From NCBI RefSeq assembly GCF_002002735.1, contig NZ_MUNY01000044.1, positions 124,001-188,000 of the forward strand: 64,000 bases of DNA, in the 5' to 3' direction. The first letter of the stretch is position 1, and the number at the start of each line of letters is the position of its first letter. Positions 25,503-35,541 of this stretch are shown piece after piece. Origin of the DNA: Algoriphagus sp. A40. GTDB taxonomy: Bacteria; Bacteroidota; Bacteroidia; Cytophagales; Cyclobacteriaceae. The notes beneath the pieces are model-generated. The model did no database searches and was not told the DNA's origin. It saw only the letters and a list, made by a program, of their open reading frames with translations. Position numbers and translations under genes: made by a program.

Positions 25503-28301
25503 ATGACAAACCTTTTACAACGGAGCTACCCATTACTCCTTTTTCTGATTCTCGGATTTTTGTCCTGTAAGCGGGAGGAGGTTTCAACCATTAAACCCGA
25601 TGACAACCGATTCACCAAAGTTGTCCTGACTGAAGGCATGGACGAACCGATGGAGATGACTTTCCTCCCGGAAAACCGCGTCCTGATCGTGGAGCGAAAA
25701 GGTGGGGTCAAAATTTTTGATGAAAAAACCGGGGAAATGACCCTCGTAGCCACGATTCCGGTCAACACCAAATACACCAACAAAGAGGGGGTGATCCGCG
25801 AAGCTGAGGAAGGATTGATGGGAGTGATCGCCCACCCCGACTATGCCACAAACAACTGGATCTACATGTATTATGCCGATTCGGCGGATGCAAAACACGT
25901 GTTGGCAAGATGGGAACTGAAAGGAAATGAACTGGTGGCTTCCTCCAAGAAAGTCATCATGGAAGTCCCAACCCAGCGGCAGGAATGCTGCCATACTGGT
26001 GGCGGGATGGTCTTTGACCCGGAAGGAAACCTGTACCTGACAGTAGGAAACAATACCGTAAACCCCCGTGAGGGTTCATCCAATCTGGACGAAAGACCCG
26101 GTATGGAAAACTCCGACGACCAGCGTGCTCCTGGAAATACCAATGATTTGAGGGGGAAAATCCTTAGAATCCATCCCGAAGATGACGGAACCTATACGAT
26201 TCCAGAAGGCAATCTTTTTCCGGTAGGGACAGAAAAAACCAAACCTGAAATCTACACCATGGGCCACAGAAACGCCTGGAGGCCAACTATTGATTCCAAA
26301 ACTGGCTTCCTCTATTGGGGTGAGGTCGGGCCAGATGCCTCTGTGGACTCCATCTGGGGGCCCAAGGGATACGACGAATTCAACCAAGCCAAAGGCCCGG
26401 GCTTTTTCGGGTGGCCGTATTTTATCGGGGACAATTTTCCCTACAACCGTCACAATCACGCAGACAGCTCCTACGGCGCACCTTATGATGTGAACAATCC
26501 GATGAATGAATCGGTGAACAATACCGGCTTGAAAGAACTTCCAAAACCAGTTCCGGCCATGATCTATTATCCTTACGGTGTTTCTGAGGTTTTTCCTCAG
26601 CTGGGTAGCTCAGGAAGAAGTGCAACCGGAGGACCTGTTTTCCGCAAAGCGGACTTCAAAGAAGGTGCTCCTTATACTTTCCCTGCTTATTATGAGGGAA
26701 AATGGCTGATCGTGGACTTTATGCGAGGTTGGATTTTTGCCGTTTCTATGGATGAAAACGGTGACTACCAAAGCATGGAGCGGGTCTTGCCAAATGAGAC
26801 GTTTAGCTCGGCAATCGACATGGATTTTGGTCCGGATGGCGCACTTTACATATTGGAATACGGTTCGGCCTGGTTCCGTGGCAATGCCAATTCCCGCCTG
26901 ATCAAGATCGAGTACAATGCAGGAAACCGCAAACCAAACGTCACGGCTATTGCTGACAAGGCCTCCGGTGCAGTTCCGCTGGCAGTGAATTTCAGTTCCG
27001 AAGGCACCAACGACTTCGATGACTATGATGCCGGCAAACTAACCTATGAATGGAAAATCACCAACGGAGCAGGATTTGATCAGACTTTAACCGAGGTAAA
27101 TCCAAGCTTTACTTTCTCAGAAGCCGGAACTTACCAAGTCACGCTGACAGTCACTGATACCAAAGGCGAGAAAAACTCCGCTTCCTTGGAGGTGATTGCC
27201 GGAAACGAACCTCCAGTCGTCGCCATCGACTTCAGCGGGATGAACAAAACCTTCTATTTTGGAGAGAAAGAACTGGGCTACACCATCAGCGTGAGCGACA
27301 AGGAAGACGGAAGTTCGGCTGACGGAAAAATCAAAGCCGAGGAAGTGGCGGTGACTTTCGACTACGTGCCTGCAGGTTTTGACCCGATAGAAATCGCTTC
27401 CAAGCAAAGCGGTGCTGAGTCGGTTGCTATTCTCAACTTGGGCAAAAACCTGATCGAAGGAAGCGACTGTAAATCCTGTCACCAATATGACAAGACTTCT
27501 ATCGGTCCAAGCTATGAGGCTGTTGCGGCCAAGTATCCCAACTCTGATGAAAACACCAAATACCTGATTGGCAAAATCATCAACGGCGGTGCAGGCGTCT
27601 GGGGTGAACACGGGATGGCAGCGCATCCATCGCTGAGCGAAGCAGATGCAAAACGAATGGTGGATTATATCCTGAGCATGGATGATGTCCAGCCAACGGT
27701 TGTCAATCTGCCACTTTCCGGCAAGGTAAATCCGGTAGTTCCCGAAGGTGAAAACGGCGAAGGAAGCTTTTTGCTGAGAGCCTCTTATGCAGATAAAGGT
27801 GCAGGAGCCATCGGTTCTCTTTCCGGAGTTGACTTTGTTGCATTGCGAAATCCTTTCCTCAATCCTCAGCTTTCTGTAGACAGAAAAGGAGTCCAACTAT
27901 TGACCACTCCAAGTGTGAGTTTTATGATGGTTGGCACGGATTCTCATTTTGCGCTAAAGGGAATCGATCTGACGGGTATCCAGCAAATCGATGTTTTGGC
28001 CAATATTTCCCAGAGAAATGGAGCAATCGGCGGATCTGTAGAAATCCGACTGGGTTCCCCGACAGGTGAAATTCTCGGATCATCCGAGAAAATTGGCCGT
28101 GTGGAAATGGGTTTCAGACCTCCTCAGGGCATGAATATGTTGGAATGGAGAAGACAAGTTGCCCCGCGGGCCAAAGTCGCCATCAAACCGGTCGCAGCTC
28201 TTCAGGACATTTATCTGATTTTCAAAAATCCGGACGCCAAAGGGGAGGAAGTCTTGATGAGCATCATTGAGATTGAATTTAAGAATAAGATAGATGAATA
28301 G
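25503..28301 (+). CDS. Glucose/sorbosone-dehydrogenase-type lipoprotein with PKD and cytochrome c domains
   Basis: This 932-residue multidomain envelope protein has a lipobox FLSC at Cys22. A six-bladed propeller of the PQQ-linked glucose/sorbosone dehydrogenase type follows (about residues 35-470; landmarks GLMGVIAHPDY, NLYLTVGNNT, MGHRNAWRPTID, DFGPDGALYILEYG). Next are a PKD domain (about 475-570), a class I cytochrome c (about 635-725; CKSCHQYD near 656) and a C-terminal beta-sandwich (about 735-932) that may bind carbohydrate. It could oxidise sugars and pass electrons to its own haem. PQQ dependence is family knowledge; no PQQ synthesis genes are in the window. Confidence 0.88.
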   Translation: MTNLLQRSYPLLLFLILGFLSCKREEVSTIKPDDNRFTKVVLTEGMDEPMEMTFLPENRVLIVERKGGVKIFDEKTGEMTLVATIPVNTKYTNKEGVIREAEEGLMGVIAHPDYATNNWIYMYYADSADAKHVLARWELKGNELVASSKKVIMEVPTQRQECCHTGGGMVFDPEGNLYLTVGNNTVNPREGSSNLDERPGMENSDDQRAPGNTNDLRGKILRIHPEDDGTYTIPEGNLFPVGTEKTKPEIYTMGHRNAWRPTIDSKTGFLYWGEVGPDASVDSIWGPKGYDEFNQAKGPGFFGWPYFIGDNFPYNRHNHADSSYGAPYDVNNPMNESVNNTGLKELPKPVPAMIYYPYGVSEVFPQLGSSGRSATGGPVFRKADFKEGAPYTFPAYYEGKWLIVDFMRGWIFAVSMDENGDYQSMERVLPNETFSSAIDMDFGPDGALYILEYGSAWFRGNANSRLIKIEYNAGNRKPNVTAIADKASGAVPLAVNFSSEGTNDFDDYDAGKLTYEWKITNGAGFDQTLTEVNPSFTFSEAGTYQVTLTVTDTKGEKNSASLEVIAGNEPPVVAIDFSGMNKTFYFGEKELGYTISVSDKEDGSSADGKIKAEEVAVTFDYVPAGFDPIEIASKQSGAESVAILNLGKNLIEGSDCKSCHQYDKTSIGPSYEAVAAKYPNSDENTKYLIGKIINGGAGVWGEHGMAAHPSLSEADAKRMVDYILSMDDVQPTVVNLPLSGKVNPVVPEGENGEGSFLLRASYADKGAGAIGSLSGVDFVALRNPFLNPQLSVDRKGVQLLTTPSVSFMMVGTDSHFALKGIDLTGIQQIDVLANISQRNGAIGGSVEIRLGSPTGEILGSSEKIGRVEMGFRPPQGMNMLEWRRQVAPRAKVAIKPVAALQDIYLIFKNPDAKGEEVLMSIIEIEFKNKIDE

Positions 28302-28352
28302 CCGATATTGATTCAGGTTTGAAAGGACTCAACCTGGCAAAAAAATGTATTG

Positions 28353-28383
28353 ATCCCGGATCTAAGGATTCGGGATTTTTTTT
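28353..28383 (+). terminator. Terminator after the sugar dehydrogenase gene
   Basis: ATCCCGGATC (28353-28362), loop TAAG, GATTCGGGAT (28367-28376, one G-T pair), then seven T. Confidence 0.85.
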
Positions 28384-28489
28384 GGGCCAAATGCACTATT
28401 TTTTTGAGTTCTGGATGGAAAAGTTATGGTGATGGCTTATTTTCAGCCAAATTTTTCCCTTTGACTACCCAAAAACCCATAGACGTTTT

Positions 28490-30664
28490 ATGAAAAAACT
28501 CCCTGTTTTCCACTTCCTCAGTTACTTTTTGCTGATATGCCTTTCATTTATGCTCCTTTTTAATTCTGCAAAAGCACAAGAAAATGCCGGAGATTGGTTG
28601 GTGGACAGAAAGTCGAGACCTGCCCAGGTGGTGGAAATTTCCCCAAATGAACTCCAGCTCAGTAACGGATTGGTTCGTCGTAGCTTTTTCTTAGCCCCAA
28701 ATCTCGTTTGCTATGATTTTGTCAATCTGAGTACTGGTGAGCAACTTCTTCGCACGGCCATGCCGGAAGCGAGAATCACGCTGGATGGAAAAGTATATGA
28801 AGTTGGCGGGTCACTGAATTTAAAAGAGCGCGGATTTTTCAAGAAAGAATGGCTGTCGGAAATCACAACACCAGCCGAAAATTTCCAATATCAGTCTTAC
28901 TCAGTTTCAGAAATCACTCCGCAGTTTCCTTCCAAGAATCAATTTTGGGCCGGAAAAGAAAAAGGTGCAAGCGGCAAAAAAATCACTTTTTCCTATTCCC
29001 ACCCTAGCCTTTCCGGGCTTATCCTGAAAGTCCACTATGAAATCTACGACAACCTTCCCCTCATCGGAAAGTACCTGACATTGGAAAACTCTGGGACCCG
29101 AACTTTTCAGATTGATCAGGTGGTTCACGAAATCCTGGGAACTGTGGAAGAAGAATCTGCCGTGGTTGGTAGCACTGAGCAAATGAAAAAACCGCATCAA
29201 CTGTATGTGGAAAACAACTTTGCATTCAATAATTCAATGAACGCAGAGCTCAGCGCTCAGGCCAATCATTGGAAGCAGGACTCAACTTATACCTCTCAGG
29301 TTAATTACAACTACCAAACCCCAAGCACGCTTGAAGTTTATCCTGAAAAAGGAATTGGAGTTGCCCTGAAACCTGGAGAAAATTTCCTTTCCATTCGAAG
29401 CTATGAACTGGTATTAGACAGCTATGACCGGGAAAGAAACGGTTTGGCAAGAAGGAAAATGTACCGGGCCATCACTCCATGGACCCAGCAAAACCCGATT
29501 TTCATGCACTTGGTCAGCAAAAATGACGAGCAGGTAAAAACGGCCATTGACCAGTGTGTGGCAACCGGGTACGAGGCCCTGATTCTGAGTTTTGGCAGTC
29601 ATATAAACATGGAAGACAATTCTCCCGAAAACATTGCCCGCTGGAAATCATTGGCAGATTATGCACACGAAAGAGGTATCAAAATCGGGGGTTACTCCCT
29701 CTTTTCCTCCCGAAGTATTGGCCCGGAAACGGACGTGATCAGCCCGATCACCGGCAAACCGGGAGGAGCATTTTTCGGCAATGCTCCCTGTCTGGGGAGT
29801 GAATGGGGATTAGACTATTTGGCAAAACTCAGGTTCTTTTTCGGCGAAACCGGCTTTGATATTTTCGAAAATGACGGACCTTATCCGGGTGATGTCTGTG
29901 CCTCAACTTCCCATCCCGGACACAAGGGATTGGATGATTCTCAATGGACACAGATGAATCTTCAGAAGGGACTTTACCAATGGATGAATGGCCAGGGAAT
30001 TTATATCAATGCACCCGATTGGTATTTCTTGGATGGCACACACAAAATTGCCCTGGGATACCGTGAGGTCAACTTTTCACTTCCAAGGGACCGGCAGAAA
30101 ATCCTGAACAGACAGAATATCTATGATGCCACTTGGGAAAAAACACCATCCATGGGTTGGGGATTTGTCCCGCTTACGGTGTATCAGGGAGGAGGGGCAG
30201 ATGCAGTTTTGGAACCGCTCAAGGATCACTTGGATGACTACAAGCAGTTGATGATGCAATATTACGGAGCGGGGATCCAAGCATGCTATCGGGGGCCGAG
30301 ACTATATGACACGGAGGAAACCAAGGAAGTGGTGATCTCAGTGATAGACTGGTACAAAAAGTACCGGGAAATCCTTAATTCTGACATCATCCGTCTGAGA
30401 AGGGCAGATGGCCGGGATTGGGACGGCTGGATGCATGTGGATCCAAAAGGGAAAGAAAAAGGGCTGATCATGCTGTTTAACCCGACTTCGGAACCCATCA
30501 AAAAACAAATTTCACTTCCCTTGTATTATACTGGACTATCAGAATCGGCAAGTATCCGTATGGAAGAAGGTACTGCCAAATCTTATCCACTTAACAGAGA
30601 ATACGAGGCTATTGTCCCAGTTGAAATCCCCGCGAACGGTTATATCTGGCTCGTAGTAGAGTAA
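28490..30664 (+). CDS. Secreted glycoside hydrolase, clan GH-D/alpha-galactosidase-like
   Basis: This 724-residue protein has a signal peptide (cleavage after SAKAQ), an N-terminal beta-sandwich (about 40-330), a central TIM-barrel region and a C-terminal beta domain (about 630-724). The barrel carries ATGYEALILSFGS, ERGIKIGGYSLFSS and GFDIFENDGPYPGDVC. The last resembles the strand-4 nucleophile segment of GH27/GH36 enzymes, so D in ENDGPYPGD is the likely nucleophile. This suggests an exo-glycosidase such as alpha-galactosidase, but overall similarity is not strong enough to name a family. A terminator separates it from the dehydrogenase gene. Confidence 0.55.
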   Translation: MKKLPVFHFLSYFLLICLSFMLLFNSAKAQENAGDWLVDRKSRPAQVVEISPNELQLSNGLVRRSFFLAPNLVCYDFVNLSTGEQLLRTAMPEARITLDGKVYEVGGSLNLKERGFFKKEWLSEITTPAENFQYQSYSVSEITPQFPSKNQFWAGKEKGASGKKITFSYSHPSLSGLILKVHYEIYDNLPLIGKYLTLENSGTRTFQIDQVVHEILGTVEEESAVVGSTEQMKKPHQLYVENNFAFNNSMNAELSAQANHWKQDSTYTSQVNYNYQTPSTLEVYPEKGIGVALKPGENFLSIRSYELVLDSYDRERNGLARRKMYRAITPWTQQNPIFMHLVSKNDEQVKTAIDQCVATGYEALILSFGSHINMEDNSPENIARWKSLADYAHERGIKIGGYSLFSSRSIGPETDVISPITGKPGGAFFGNAPCLGSEWGLDYLAKLRFFFGETGFDIFENDGPYPGDVCASTSHPGHKGLDDSQWTQMNLQKGLYQWMNGQGIYINAPDWYFLDGTHKIALGYREVNFSLPRDRQKILNRQNIYDATWEKTPSMGWGFVPLTVYQGGGADAVLEPLKDHLDDYKQLMMQYYGAGIQACYRGPRLYDTEETKEVVISVIDWYKKYREILNSDIIRLRRADGRDWDGWMHVDPKGKEKGLIMLFNPTSEPIKKQISLPLYYTGLSESASIRMEEGTAKSYPLNREYEAIVPVEIPANGYIWLVVE

Positions 30665-30847
30665 AGGAAACCGTCTCAGTTCGAAAACTTGATTCGGGCC
30701 CTGTATTGAAAGAAGCGGAGCCTTTTTTCTGTTAATCCTCTGTAGCCCTTCCGGTTTCAACTAGTCTAAAATCAAATACAAAGGGTACTATCAGGACAGA
30801 AAGTGTGGGCAAAACCCTTATATTTTCATCAATTACAATTTCTGAAA

Positions 30848-33328
30848 ATGTCCTTATTCCCTCCAAAGGCCTCCAAGTTCCGAAATGGTCTGATTCTCCT
30901 TTCAGTTGTTTGTCTTCTGCTGTCTGGATTCCCTGCTTTGGCTCAGGACGGCACGCCCGATTCCGGTTTCTGGCTCTGGCAACTCCTGGGCAGGCTCCAT
31001 CCGATGATCGTCCATTTTCCTATAAGCTTGCTGATTTTCGCAGGTTTTCTGGAGCTATTTACCCTAAATAAATTCAATCATCCACTCCGGCCGGGAATCC
31101 GGATTCTGGCTTCGGTTGGGGCGCTCAGTGCTATTGGATCGGCAGTATTCGGATGGCTGTTAGCTACCAATGAGGAAGTTACAGGACAGACGCTGGACAT
31201 ACATCAATGGATTGGTTTTGCTTCTGCAGGACTGAGTTTGGTCTTGCTTTTTGTCTTGAGGAAAAGAAAACTCAAATCAAAAACCGGAGCAATCAAAATC
31301 TACAGAACTCTGCTTTTCATCTCCGGTATCGGAGTGGGTTTGGCTGGACATTTTGGTGCCTCCCTGACTCATGGCGAGGATTTTTTGACTGAGGTTTTGC
31401 CAGGAGGTGAAGATTCTGAAGTGCCCGAATCTTTGACAATTGATCTGGCAACCTTTACCTCTGAACTTTCTCCGGATCAGGAAATCAAGTTGGTGACCAA
31501 TGTCCGCTCTGTGTTGGCACACAATTGCTACAAATGCCACTCCGGATCCAAAATCGAGGGAGAACTTCGCTTGGATGAGAAGGAATTTGTTTTTGCTGGT
31601 GGAGAAAACGGGGCTGTTCTCGTACCCGGAAATCCGGGTGAAAGCGAAATGATCAGAAGGATTTCCCTCGGAAAAAACCACGATGATGTGATGCCTTCCA
31701 AAGGAAAATTACTCAGTAAGGATGAAATCAAATTATTGACACTTTGGATTGAAAAAGGAGCTCCCTGGCCGGATGGTGTAGCCCAACAATCCATCTATCG
31801 AGCGGCAGAATTGGCTCCGAGAAAACCAGTTTTGCCTACCTCGAAACCTGGACTGGAAAATGAGATTGACCTTTGGGTGGACCAGTATTTCCAGCAGAAT
31901 CAACTCGAATGGAGCGACCTGGTCGATGACCGAACTTACCTGAGACGAATCTATCTTGATGTGATTGGGCTTTTGCCTTCCCCACAGGAATTGGAAGCTT
32001 TTGAAAATGACTCAAATCCCGGCAAGCGGGAAATCTGGCTTCAAAACCTGCTCAACCGAAAAGATGACTTTGCCCAACACTGGATGACATTTTGGAATGA
32101 TGCGTTGAGAAATGATTACACAGGCACGGGCTACATAACCAAAGGAAGATTTGCCATCACGGATTGGTTGTACACTTCGATTCGCGACAACAAACCTTAC
32201 GACCAGTTTGTGAAAGAGCTGCTCAACCCCAATGATAAATCCAAGGGATTCATCGAAGGGATCCGCTGGAGAGGAACTGTAAACGCCTCTCAACGCACCG
32301 AAATGCAGGCCGCACAAAATGTGGGACAGGTCATTTTGGGGTTGAATCTGAAATGCGCCTCCTGCCATGACAGTTTTATCAGTGACTGGAAACTGGAAGA
32401 AGCTTATGCTTTTGCCAATATTTTCGCAGACTCTACACTGGAAGTGAGCCGCTGCGAGCAGCCAACCGGCAAAATGGCCAAAACGAAAATCCTCTGGGAA
32501 GAGTTAGGCTCTATCGATAGCACAGCTGCCAAAGCTGAAAAACTTAGACAATTGGCCGACCAACTGGTGCAACCTGCAAATGGACGGATGTACCGTACGG
32601 TCGTTAACCGAATCTGGAAACAAATGATGGGACGCGGAATTGTGGAGCCGGTAGATGAAATGGACAATCTGCCCTGGAGTCAGGACTTGTTGGATTGGCT
32701 GGCAGTGGATTTTGTAGAAAATGGATACGACCTAAAGCGCTTGATTTTCCAGATAGCCTCTTCCAAAATTTATCAAAGCCAGTCGATTGCCATAGACTCT
32801 CCCGAAAAACTGATGGCGGAAGACTTCAAGTTTCAGGGAATCGTGAGAAGACGACTGACCGCTGAGCAGTTTTCCGATGCAGTCAGCCAACTGGCTACAC
32901 CACTTTTTGATTCGGTGGAAGTAAAATTCAGACCTTATGAACTGATTCCGGAAGCGAAAACAGAGCTTCCATTTGCGAGAGCTGCTTTAGTAGCAAATAA
33001 TTCGTTCCTTACTTCTTTGGGACGTCCTAACCGGGAGATTGTCTCCACAAGCAGAGATACCCAAGCCAGTTTGCTTCAGGCACTTGAAATGAGCAACGGA
33101 GAAAAACTGAACAAATCCCTTGAAAAAGGAGGTGTGATTTGGGCTGAAAGCTATCCAAATACAGAAAAGCTAACGAGGGAACTATATGTCCGTGCATTGC
33201 TCCGGCAACCAAGCGACAAAGAACTCGAGGTTGCAAAAAAGGCCTTCGGTGAAAAACCGGAAGCTACCGAAGTCCAGGATCTCCTCTGGGCGGTGTTCCT
33301 GTTACCTGAATTTCAAATGATTTATTGA
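30848..33328 (+). CDS. Planctomycete-type cytochrome c / DUF1549-DUF1553 membrane protein
   Basis: This 826-residue protein begins with a signal-like helix, then a DUF2231-like membrane region (about residues 40-180; LHPMIVHFPISLLIFAGF). A PSCyt1 haem domain follows (NCYKCHSGSKIEGELRLDEKE, haem site CYKCH, about 225-315), then DUF1549 (about 335-540; TYLRRIYLDVIGLLPSPQEL) and DUF1553 (about 560-826). A further CASCH in LNLKCASCHDSF may bind a second haem. The ATG at 30848 is preferred to the longer frame from 30803. The gene ends 5 bases before a DUF1501 gene, its usual partner. Function is unknown; polysaccharide or redox roles have been suggested for this pair. Confidence 0.87.
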   Translation: MSLFPPKASKFRNGLILLSVVCLLLSGFPALAQDGTPDSGFWLWQLLGRLHPMIVHFPISLLIFAGFLELFTLNKFNHPLRPGIRILASVGALSAIGSAVFGWLLATNEEVTGQTLDIHQWIGFASAGLSLVLLFVLRKRKLKSKTGAIKIYRTLLFISGIGVGLAGHFGASLTHGEDFLTEVLPGGEDSEVPESLTIDLATFTSELSPDQEIKLVTNVRSVLAHNCYKCHSGSKIEGELRLDEKEFVFAGGENGAVLVPGNPGESEMIRRISLGKNHDDVMPSKGKLLSKDEIKLLTLWIEKGAPWPDGVAQQSIYRAAELAPRKPVLPTSKPGLENEIDLWVDQYFQQNQLEWSDLVDDRTYLRRIYLDVIGLLPSPQELEAFENDSNPGKREIWLQNLLNRKDDFAQHWMTFWNDALRNDYTGTGYITKGRFAITDWLYTSIRDNKPYDQFVKELLNPNDKSKGFIEGIRWRGTVNASQRTEMQAAQNVGQVILGLNLKCASCHDSFISDWKLEEAYAFANIFADSTLEVSRCEQPTGKMAKTKILWEELGSIDSTAAKAEKLRQLADQLVQPANGRMYRTVVNRIWKQMMGRGIVEPVDEMDNLPWSQDLLDWLAVDFVENGYDLKRLIFQIASSKIYQSQSIAIDSPEKLMAEDFKFQGIVRRRLTAEQFSDAVSQLATPLFDSVEVKFRPYELIPEAKTELPFARAALVANNSFLTSLGRPNREIVSTSRDTQASLLQALEMSNGEKLNKSLEKGGVIWAESYPNTEKLTRELYVRALLRQPSDKELEVAKKAFGEKPEATEVQDLLWAVFLLPEFQMIY

Positions 33329-33333
33329 TTGCC

Positions 33334-34773
33334 ATGAAATATTTACAAAGCCGTCGCGATTTCCTTAAAAAAACCAGTGCTGCAGCCATGGCAACCATGG
33401 GAATGGGAGGGCCTTTGGCCGGCCTGCTATCTTCCTGTGGCACGGCAACTATACCATCCACTGCGGATTCTGTGATATTGCTTTTCATGGCTGGTGGCAT
33501 GGCTCATACCGAGACCTTTGACCCCAAAAAATTCACCCCTTTCCGAAAGGGAATGGAGTCAAAAGAAGTGCTGAGTACTTTCCCTGCTATCCCAACCAAA
33601 CTCGATGGAATCCAAATTTCCGAAGGATTGGAAAATATAGCTTCGGTTTTGGATAAAGGAACATTGATCCGATCCTATCAGGCTGCGGATCTCGGACATA
33701 TCCTGCATACCCGCCATCAGTACCATTTTCATACCTGCTACGAACCGCCACAATCTGTGGTCGTTCCGCATTTGGGAAGCTGGATTGCCAAAGAAAAAGG
33801 CGCTTTGAATCCTGTGATTCCTCCATTTATCAATATCGGGCAGCGGTTTACGGTAGGCGAAGGGGAAGAACTGAAGGCATTTCACAGTGCAGGATTTTTG
33901 GGATCGGAACACGGACCGTTTTTGATTCCTGACCCGACTGCCGGATTGGATGCTGTCCGACCTCCAGTAGGAATGGATTCCAAGCGTTTTGAGTCCAGAA
34001 ATCAGCTTTACAAGGATTTGATCTCAGCTGGCCCTATGGGTGAATTTGGTTCGGATTATCAAAAAGAATCACTTAAAAGATCTATGGAGCAGGCTTATAT
34101 GCTGCTCAATTCACCTGAAGCCAAGGCATTTGACCTAAGTCAGGAGCCAAGAGAAAGCTATGAAAAATATGATACTGGAGGAAGATTTGGTTTAGGCTGT
34201 CTTTTGGCCAGAAGACTTGTAGATCAGGGTGCCCGATATATTACTGTCACTACCGAATACGAGCCGTTTTTTGGCTGGGATACCCATGACAATGGTAACA
34301 CCCGATTGAAGGACATGAAAAAGATGATCGATGCTCCTATTGCACAACTCATTAAGGACCTGGATCAAAGTGGAAAATTGGAGAGAACCTTGGTGATTGT
34401 TGCCAGTGAATTCAGTCGGGATATGCTGACTGAAGGCAGACCGGATCTGAAAGTACTTGACCAAGTCGAAGTGCCGGATATCATCGAAGACATGAAAAAC
34501 TACGGCATGCACCGACATTTCACTGATGGCTGCTCCATGTTGATGTTTGGTGGAGGAATCAAGCGAGGTCATGTTTTTGGCAAAACTGCCGACGAACGTC
34601 CTTGCAAAACCATCGAAAACCCGATCAAAATCGACAGCATCCACCAGACTGTTTACCATGCTCTGGGAATTCCTCCGGATAAAAATTACGAAATCGAGCA
34701 ACGTCCTTTCTACACTACACCAGATGGGCATGGCAAGGTGGAGTATGGTTTATTGGCAAACGCTGAGGTCTGA
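33334..34773 (+). CDS. Tat-exported DUF1501 protein
   Basis: This 479-residue protein has a twin-arginine signal (SRRDFLKKTSAAAMA, residues 6-20), so it is predicted to be exported folded. DUF1501 has a sulfatase/alkaline-phosphatase-like fold; visible landmarks are ILLFMAGGMAHTETFDPK, LGSWIAKEKG, VIVASEFSRD and GVKR-like GGGIKRGHVFGKT. The start at ATG 33334 directly precedes the Tat motif. It lies 5 bases after the PSCyt/DUF1553 gene, the arrangement seen across Planctomycetota and Bacteroidota. Enzymatic activity is not established for the family. Confidence 0.9.
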   Translation: MKYLQSRRDFLKKTSAAAMATMGMGGPLAGLLSSCGTATIPSTADSVILLFMAGGMAHTETFDPKKFTPFRKGMESKEVLSTFPAIPTKLDGIQISEGLENIASVLDKGTLIRSYQAADLGHILHTRHQYHFHTCYEPPQSVVVPHLGSWIAKEKGALNPVIPPFINIGQRFTVGEGEELKAFHSAGFLGSEHGPFLIPDPTAGLDAVRPPVGMDSKRFESRNQLYKDLISAGPMGEFGSDYQKESLKRSMEQAYMLLNSPEAKAFDLSQEPRESYEKYDTGGRFGLGCLLARRLVDQGARYITVTTEYEPFFGWDTHDNGNTRLKDMKKMIDAPIAQLIKDLDQSGKLERTLVIVASEFSRDMLTEGRPDLKVLDQVEVPDIIEDMKNYGMHRHFTDGCSMLMFGGGIKRGHVFGKTADERPCKTIENPIKIDSIHQTVYHALGIPPDKNYEIEQRPFYTTPDGHGKVEYGLLANAEV

Positions 34774-35541
34774 TCATTCCTTTTCAGCAAATCTGCCTGA
34801 AATCAAAAACCTGAGTCCAATAGAAACAAACTCATTGTTGAGCAAAAAGTAATCCTCAGAAGGTTCTTTGAGGGTAGAAATATTGTACTGTATCTCCAAT
34901 TTCGCCTGGGGAAATCCTCCCCGGATTAAAATCCCCGGTTCGAACATCACTTTGTGGTTTATTTCGTCAAGAAATTCTCCGGAGTTGATCGGCATTCCAT
35001 CCAAAACCAGCTGTAAGTCATCGCCCGAGGTGATGTTCAAGTAAGAAATTCTTGGAGTGAGCGCCAGGTCAAAATACTTGGTGGTAAAACCAATGCTGGA
35101 CTGAATAAAGGGTTTGATATAGTTCAAATGAAGCGTTGACCCGTTATTTATCAAGGATGTATTCTTGATGGACGCTGTTCCGACTCCTGCGTAGCCTTCA
35201 TAGCTAATCTTCTTGTCGGGATTCCCACCGAAAAGCCCCACTCCCAGCTCAAAATAGGAGCCTTTCCCTTCCCATTCGTCATCTTCGTTTTCGGCTCCTT
35301 TCAGGGAATAGAAGCTGGATATAACACCTACCCTATCCGAAATGGCATAGGCTCCCTGAAGCCCCACTCCATTGGCTACCCAGGCTCCATCGCTGCTGGA
35401 GTAGCTCACCTGCCCGCTAAACTCCCCTTTCTCTTGAAGTAGCGGGACGTTCTGTCCCACATTCGAATACAATACCGGGCCGCAGGAATAAAGGATCGAG
35501 CCGAAGACAAACGGGGATAAAAATCTGAAGATCGTTTTCAT
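34774..35541 (-). CDS. Outer-membrane beta-barrel lipoprotein, unknown
   Basis: This 255-residue protein has a lipobox ILYSC (Cys20) and alternating beta strands typical of a small outer-membrane barrel (GEFSGQVSYSSSDGAWVANG, YFELGVGLFGG, YEGYAGVGTASI, FVSIGLRFLISGRF). I recognise no specific family. Its stop codon directly abuts that of the convergent DUF1501 gene (TGA/TCA at 34771-34776), so no terminator can lie between them. Confidence 0.7.
   Translation of the reverse strand: MKTIFRFLSPFVFGSILYSCGPVLYSNVGQNVPLLQEKGEFSGQVSYSSSDGAWVANGVGLQGAYAISDRVGVISSFYSLKGAENEDDEWEGKGSYFELGVGLFGGNPDKKISYEGYAGVGTASIKNTSLINNGSTLHLNYIKPFIQSSIGFTTKYFDLALTPRISYLNITSGDDLQLVLDGMPINSGEFLDEINHKVMFEPGILIRGGFPQAKLEIQYNISTLKEPSEDYFLLNNEFVSIGLRFLISGRFAEKE

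Noticed and set aside
27117..27896. 259-codon minus-strand frame inside the sugar dehydrogenase gene
   Set aside because: It is antisense to the PKD and cytochrome regions, and its composition is explained by the coding strand.
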